From an uncultured Verrucomicrobiota bacterium (GTDB lineage Bacteria; Verrucomicrobiota; Verrucomicrobiia; Limisphaerales; UBA9464): a stretch of 56,941 nucleotides of DNA. A program made the position numbers and the translations under genes. The notes under the pieces are model-generated. The model was not told where the DNA came from. It did no database searches and saw only the letters and a list, made by a program, of their open reading frames with translations. Numbering within the stretch: the first letter of the stretch is position 1; every line of letters starts with the position of its first letter. This document shows, in pieces, positions 53,601 to 56,941 of the stretch. The stretch lies in NCBI GenBank assembly GCA_903896505.1, contig CAITXU010000255.1, forward strand, positions 1 to 56,941. The letters run 5' to 3'.

Positions 53601-55255
53601 ATCTCTTCGCGAATGCAATCAATCGGCGGATTGGTGACCTGGGCAAACAATTGCTGGAAGTAGCTGAACAACGATTGAGGCTGGTCGGAAAGCACGGCGA
53701 GCGGAGTGTCCGTTCCCATGGAGCCAACAGCTTCGACGCCGTCGCGGGCCATCGGCAGCATGAGCAGTCGCAGGTCTTCAAAGGTATATCCGAAGGCGTG
53801 CTGCCGCTGAAGGACGGTTTTATGCGCCAACTCCGGCAAATCGTCGGGGGCAGGCAAAGACGCCAATTCGATTAAGTGCTGGTTCAGCCATTGCCGGTAC
53901 GGCTGGGCACCGGCGACCTGGTCCTTGATTTCCTGATCAGCGACAATGCGACCCAGTTCCGTATCGATGTAGAACATGCGCCCGGGCTGAAGTCGGCCCT
54001 TGCTTGCAATATTTTCGGGGGCGATATCCAGAACACCGACTTCCGAGGCCATGATGACATGATCGTCATGGGTGACGTAATACCGGGAAGGCCGCAGCCC
54101 ATTTCGGTCCAGGGAGGCTCCGATGCGGACACCGTCGGTGAAGGCGATACAGGCAGGTCCGTCCCACGGCTCCATCAGGCAGGAGTGATACTCGTAAAAG
54201 GCCTTCTTCTCATCGCTCATCGATTCATGATTCGCCCAAGGCTCCGGGATCATCATCATCATGGCATGAGGCAGGGATCGCCCGGCCATCACCAGCAATT
54301 CGAGGACATTGTCGAACATCGCTGAATCGCTTCCGTTGGGGTCGACAATCGGCAGCACCTTGGGGAGGTCCTCGCCAAAGGCATCCGAGGCGAACAGGGC
54401 TTCGCGGGCCCGCATCCAATTGATGTTTCCGCGGAGGGTGTTGATTTCGCCGTTGTGGGCGATATAGCGGTACGGATGGGACCTTCCCCAACTGGGAAAG
54501 GTATTGGTGCTAAAGCGGGAATGGACCAGTGCCAGTGCCGTGGTCATTCGGGGATCCCGCAGGTCTGGGAAGTATCGGCCCACCTGTTCTGTCAATAGCA
54601 TTCCCTTATAAACCAATGTCCGGCTGGAGAGGCTGCACACGTACCAGTACTGTGCCCCGTCCATGGTGGAGCAGCGGATTTCCGTGTAAGTCCGTTTGCG
54701 GATGACATACAGCTTTCTCTCGAAGGCCATGTCGTCGGCTAGACCCTGGCCACGTCCAATAAATATCTGGCGAATATGGGGCTCGGAGGCCCGCGCGGTC
54801 GCTCCCAGCGAGCTTCCGTCAACGGGTACGGTTCGCCAGCCCAGAAAGTCCTGGCCTTCGGAATGGATGATTTTTTCGAAGGCCTGTTCCAGCTTTCGGC
54901 GCTGGCGGGGGTCTGGCGGCAGGTAGATCATTCCTACGCCATACTGGCCTTGCGGCGGGAGCGTGATTCGAGCGGCTTCGGCGGCTTCGACCAGAAACTC
55001 GTGTGGCAGTTGGATGAGAATACCCGCTCCGTCACCTGTGTTGACTTCCGATCCGCAGGCACCGCGATGGTCCAGATTTTGTAAAATCTGAAGTCCTTGA
55101 GCCACCAGGGCATGGGATTTACGGCCCTTGATGTTGGCAACAAAGCCGACGCCACAGGCATCATGCTCGTTGGCAGGGTCGTACAGCCCCTGCTTCCCCG
55201 GCGGTGTCATCCGGGTCGTTGCTCCCTGTCCAATAGGTTCGATGCTGGTGCTCAT
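50627..55255 (-). CDS. gltB: glutamate synthase large subunit
   Basis: A 1542-aa protein of usual length. A 33-residue propeptide precedes Cys34 ([10 protein letters not shown]), the glutaminase nucleophile of the N-terminal class II amidotransferase domain. The synthase barrel includes [41 protein letters not shown] and a cysteine cluster [15 protein letters not shown] for the 3Fe-4S centre. The C-terminal beta-helix domain has G-x-x-G repeats. It works with gltD in ammonium assimilation. Confidence 0.97.
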   Translation of the reverse strand: MSTSIEPIGQGATTRMTPPGKQGLYDPANEHDACGVGFVANIKGRKSHALVAQGLQILQNLDHRGACGSEVNTGDGAGILIQLPHEFLVEAAEAARITLPPQGQYGVGMIYLPPDPRQRRKLEQAFEKIIHSEGQDFLGWRTVPVDGSSLGATARASEPHIRQIFIGRGQGLADDMAFERKLYVIRKRTYTEIRCSTMDGAQYWYVCSLSSRTLVYKGMLLTEQVGRYFPDLRDPRMTTALALVHSRFSTNTFPSWGRSHPYRYIAHNGEINTLRGNINWMRAREALFASDAFGEDLPKVLPIVDPNGSDSAMFDNVLELLVMAGRSLPHAMMMMIPEPWANHESMSDEKKAFYEYHSCLMEPWDGPACIAFTDGVRIGASLDRNGLRPSRYYVTHDDHVIMASEVGVLDIAPENIASKGRLQPGRMFYIDTELGRIVADQEIKDQVAGAQPYRQWLNQHLIELASLPAPDDLPELAHKTVLQRQHAFGYTFEDLRLLMLPMARDGVEAVGSMGTDTPLAVLSDQPQSLFSYFQQLFAQVTNPPIDCIREEIVTSAVTTIGSEKNLLDPVPESCHLIELKSPVLTNEEFAKLKHLNQPGYKSIVLPIIYKVDKGAKGLEKALKDLFKKANKAIEEGINILILSDRGLNARMAAIPSLLAVSGLHHHLIREGTRTRVGLVLESGEPREVHHFSLLIGYGCGAINPYLAFESIDDLIRQGLLTQVDHKTACKNYVKAAVKGVVKVASKMGISTIQSYRGAQIFEAIGINEQVIDKYFTWTSTRVEGLGMEEIAREVEIRHRHAFPDRPFNFRALDTGGQYQWRKDGEYHLFNPETIHTLQKAVRSGDYSAFKQYTRLVNEQFKHWATLRGMLEFKPGTPVPIEEVESVESILKRFKSGAMSYGSISKEAHETLAIAMNRIGGKSNTGEGGEDPARYVLESNGDSKNSAIKQVASGRFGVTSLYLVNARELQIKMAQGAKPGEGGQLPGGKVYPWVAKVRHSTPGVGLISPPPHHDIYSIEDLAELIHDLKNANTQARVSVKLVSEVGVGTIAAGVAKAHADVVLISGFDGGTGASPQTSIKHAGIPWELGLAETHQTLVLNNLRSRITVETDGQLKTGRDVVIAAMLGAEEFGFATGPLVAMGCIMMRVCHLNTCPVGVATQDPELRKRFTGDPSHVVHFMKFMAQEVRELMAELGFRTINEMVGRTDRIEPRKAVEHWKVRGLDFSKILYQPEAGAEVGRYCQMRQDHGLEKSLDVTQLLALCAPSLDRKEKVRLNLPIRNVHRVVGTITGSELTRRYGAAGLPEDTIHVTFTGHAGQSFGAFLPPGMTFVLDGDANDYLGKGLSGGKLILHPPAGSTFVAEQNMIVGNVALYGATAGEVYIRGMAGERFAVRNSGVTAVVEAVGDHGCEYMTGGKVAVLGSTGRNFAAGMSGGVAYLYDEHGDAASRCNLQISAIEPLDEEDAATLKIMLENHAINTRSTLAATLLRDWSVTLPRFVKVMPRDYKRVLTSLKQAKANGLTGDDALNAAFEANSKDAARVGGG

Positions 55256-55399
55256 GTGCGGCAGTCAAAACGTCTGGAGTGCGTTCAGCTTTCCAGCCTG
55301 ACAGCACCGGCGACGTGAAACCGTGAGGCTACCTTGGTGCGGCTGGTTGGGGTCAAGTAGAAGCGCGCGAAAGTACGAGGTAAAGGTGATGGCAATGAC

Positions 55400-56311
55400 T
55401 TACCGTCGAGTTCCAAGAAACCCTTCTTCGGTCAGCCAGACGATGGAATCCCGTTGCCATGCGTCCCACATGGGGCCGTGATAGCCATTCAACCCATGGT
55501 CCCCCGAGGGAAGTTCGAGGAACTTCCCATGAACTCCATGGGAGAGGAGGGATTGGTAAAAGAGCCGACTGTTGTCGATGGAGACCACCTTGTCGTCGAC
55601 GGCATGGGCCAGGAATGTTGGTGGTGTGTTGGAGGTCACCTGCATCTCCGAAGAGAAGAATGTCAGTTCTGACGGCGAAGGATTCGAACCCAGCAGGTTG
55701 AATCGGGAACCGGCATGCCCTTTTTCGCCCATGGAAATCACGGGATAGACAAGGATGGCAAAATCGGGCCGACTGCTTTGACCAGCGAAGGCTTCTGAAC
55801 TGGCATCCTTGATTCCGGTGTCAAAATGGGTTGCTGCGGTGGATGCCAGGTGTCCACCGGCGGAAAAGCCGATGATGCCGACGTGATGGGGATCGATGTG
55901 CCAACGGTCGGCTTTGGACCGAACCACTCGAATGGCCTGCTGAGCATCCAGCAACGGTACTTTGGATCGCCCATGCGGGAGCCGGTATTCCAGGACGATC
56001 CCGGCGATTCCATGTCCATTCAGCCACCGCGCGATCCCACTTCCCTCGGGGCCCGTCACAAGACCGCCGTACCCTCCTCCCGGGCAGATGATAACCGCAG
56101 CACCCTTCGGCTTTGCCGAAGGGTAAAACGTGAGGAAGGCGGGTTCGTTGGTCGATTTTCCGCTACCGTCGGGAGCAAAGCCCGGCCAGAGAGGCAGACG
56201 TTCTCCCGCGGATTCCTCTGCAAACGCCGCAAGTGATATCCCCCTAAGGATGAGGCAGCACAAAACGAGGCGGCTAACGAAAGAGGTTGGAAGTAAGTTG
56301 GCAAAGGTCAC
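55400..56311 (-). CDS. exported alpha/beta hydrolase (carbohydrate esterase-like)
   Basis: A 303-aa protein with a signal peptide (L-V-L-C-C-L-I-L-R-G-I-S-L-A-A-F-A). The fold is alpha/beta hydrolase: oxyanion region I-C-P-G-G-G-Y-G-G-L, nucleophile in G-F-S-A-G-G-H-L-A-S, Asp in H-A-V-D-D-K-V-V, and His in S-G-D-H-G-L-N-G. This fits the BD-FAE/acetyl-xylan esterase-like family, which removes acyl groups from plant or algal polysaccharides in the periplasm. The substrate is not proven. The gene stands alone, 140 bp upstream of gltB on the same strand. Confidence 0.87.
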   Translation of the reverse strand: MTFANLLPTSFVSRLVLCCLILRGISLAAFAEESAGERLPLWPGFAPDGSGKSTNEPAFLTFYPSAKPKGAAVIICPGGGYGGLVTGPEGSGIARWLNGHGIAGIVLEYRLPHGRSKVPLLDAQQAIRVVRSKADRWHIDPHHVGIIGFSAGGHLASTAATHFDTGIKDASSEAFAGQSSRPDFAILVYPVISMGEKGHAGSRFNLLGSNPSPSELTFFSSEMQVTSNTPPTFLAHAVDDKVVSIDNSRLFYQSLLSHGVHGKFLELPSGDHGLNGYHGPMWDAWQRDSIVWLTEEGFLGTRR

Positions 56312-56417
56312 GACTGGACCTTCGCCAGAAGACCGGCGTTGATCACGTCCAAAGGAGATGGATCAACAAAAACGGTCGACACCCTGAAGGCACAGTGTGC
56401 CGACTGCGAAGCGAAGC

Positions 56418-56891
56418 TCAGTGAGCTGGGACCACGAAGGACGCTCGTTCCTGTGTCAATGTAGGAGGGTCGAACAATCCCGCAGGTCCGGAAGAGTCAT
56501 TGGTGCCCGTGAACGAGCGGGGGGTGGTGCCAGCGGCTAAACCGGAGGAAGGCCATCGACCCGTTCCCCAAGCCGGGATGCGGGGAGAAGGGGTGGGAAC
56601 CCAAACCACTTGATCATCATCGGGTTTGGAGGTGATCACGTGAAAAAAGCTGACACACACCAAGCCCAGGCCGGTCAACGCCAGGGCATTGAACCCGAGG
56701 ATGCCTGAAGGAGAGGTCAAGGGTTTGAAGAAGGATCGCCAACCGGTGCTTTCCTCTTTCAATTCCAGGGCCTCGATTCTGGCCATCACACGAATCGGGA
56801 AACGGTCGAAATAGCCAGGGGGGGGCTGCTCGTGGCGTTTTAGGGCCATCAGCCGCTGAAGTTCTGGGAATTCGTTGGACTCGTTACTCAT
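56418..56891 (-). CDS. single-pass membrane protein, possible anti-sigma factor
   Basis: A 157-aa protein. The first 70 residues are soluble (E-F-P-E-L-Q-R-L-M-A-L-K-R-H-E-Q-P-P-P-G-Y-F), then one transmembrane helix (I-L-G-F-N-A-L-A-L-T-G-L-G-L-V-C-V-S-F) and a Pro/Ser/Thr-rich exported tail. This topology is that of anti-sigma factors, and its ATG lies two bases after the stop of an upstream gene that could encode an ECF sigma factor. No HxxxCxxC zinc motif is present, so it is not a classical ZAS protein. I do not recognise the family. Confidence 0.6.
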   Translation of the reverse strand: MSNESNEFPELQRLMALKRHEQPPPGYFDRFPIRVMARIEALELKEESTGWRSFFKPLTSPSGILGFNALALTGLGLVCVSFFHVITSKPDDDQVVWVPTPSPRIPAWGTGRWPSSGLAAGTTPRSFTGTNDSSGPAGLFDPPTLTQERASFVVPAH

Positions 56892-56893
56892 GT

Positions 56894-56941
56894 TTACTTG
56901 ATCAGGTCGGACAGCCATGCCTGCAACTGTTGCCGGGCGTA
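56894..56941 (-). CDS. C-terminal end of a gene cut by the window
   Basis: Fifteen codons (Y-A-R-Q-Q-L-Q-A-W-L-S-D-L-I-K) followed by TAA, read into the window edge. The stop lies two bases before the next gene's ATG. The basic helix R-Q-Q-L-Q-A-W-L would fit the end of an ECF sigma factor, but this is too short to be sure. Confidence 0.4.
   Translation of the reverse strand, partial: YARQQLQAWLSDLIK

Overview
The window looks like a piece of a Verrucomicrobiota chromosome, probably in or near the Limisphaerales/Pedosphaera lineage, possibly a metagenome-assembled genome. The grounds are a PVC-type dehydrogenase plus c-type haem pair, an exosortase, a small UBact-type modifier encoded inside a proteasome operon, a PPi-type PEP carboxykinase-like giant protein, and GC-rich palindromic repeats between genes. 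The assignment rests on gene content read by eye, not on a phylogeny.

Layout. 0.1-7.4 kb: a DUF2851 protein and a TPR membrane protein on the minus strand, then an exosortase coupled to a NusG-like antiterminator, an ABC-2 permease and a class I aminotransferase on the plus strand. 7.4-13.3 kb: an accessory defence-type island with three type II toxin-antitoxin modules (VapBC, Xre-RES, Phd/PIN) followed by a two-gene set: a deoxyribosyltransferase-like/TPR-S (TRAFs-binding) protein and a TIR-FGE (formylglycine-generating-enzyme-like) fusion. The island ends in about 660 bp of repeat-bearing DNA next to the 3' end of a tRNA-Ser(GGA) gene. 14-24.5 kb: an exbB-exbD-tonB-zinc ribbon operon, a HAD phosphatase, trpS, a secreted LamG protein, two tandem paralogues of an unrecognised family, and gcvP. 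24.8-29.3 kb: a minus-strand housekeeping operon (sugar isomerase-like, fucU/rbsD-like, prmC, murA, two small proteins). 29.4-39.7 kb: rhlE, a sialidase-like protein, a VOC protein, the PPi-PEPCK candidate, and a PVC dehydrogenase/haem pair.

39.9-46.2 kb is the most striking housekeeping-type locus: a compact minus-strand operon arc/mpa - dop - UBact - prcB - prcA - pafA. UBact (56 aa, ending RTGE), prcB, prcA and pafA are joined by successive 4-nt ATGA/GTGA overlaps. Together they supply a modifier, its ligase, its removing enzyme, the unfoldase and the 20S core. Just upstream lies a broken AAA/DUF4143 ATPase and a gene-free, palindrome-rich stretch. 47.7-56.9 kb: two exported or membrane proteins of unclear role, gltD and gltB (NADPH glutamate synthase), an exported esterase, and a likely sigma/anti-sigma pair cut by the window end.

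Best candidates for something new: the TPR-S/TIR-FGE pair with a C-terminal segment resembling the variable region of diversity-generating retroelement targets; the shared near-leaderless promoter design of the three antitoxin genes; and the UBact operon, whose ATPase lacks the usual C-terminal Tyr-Leu docking motif.
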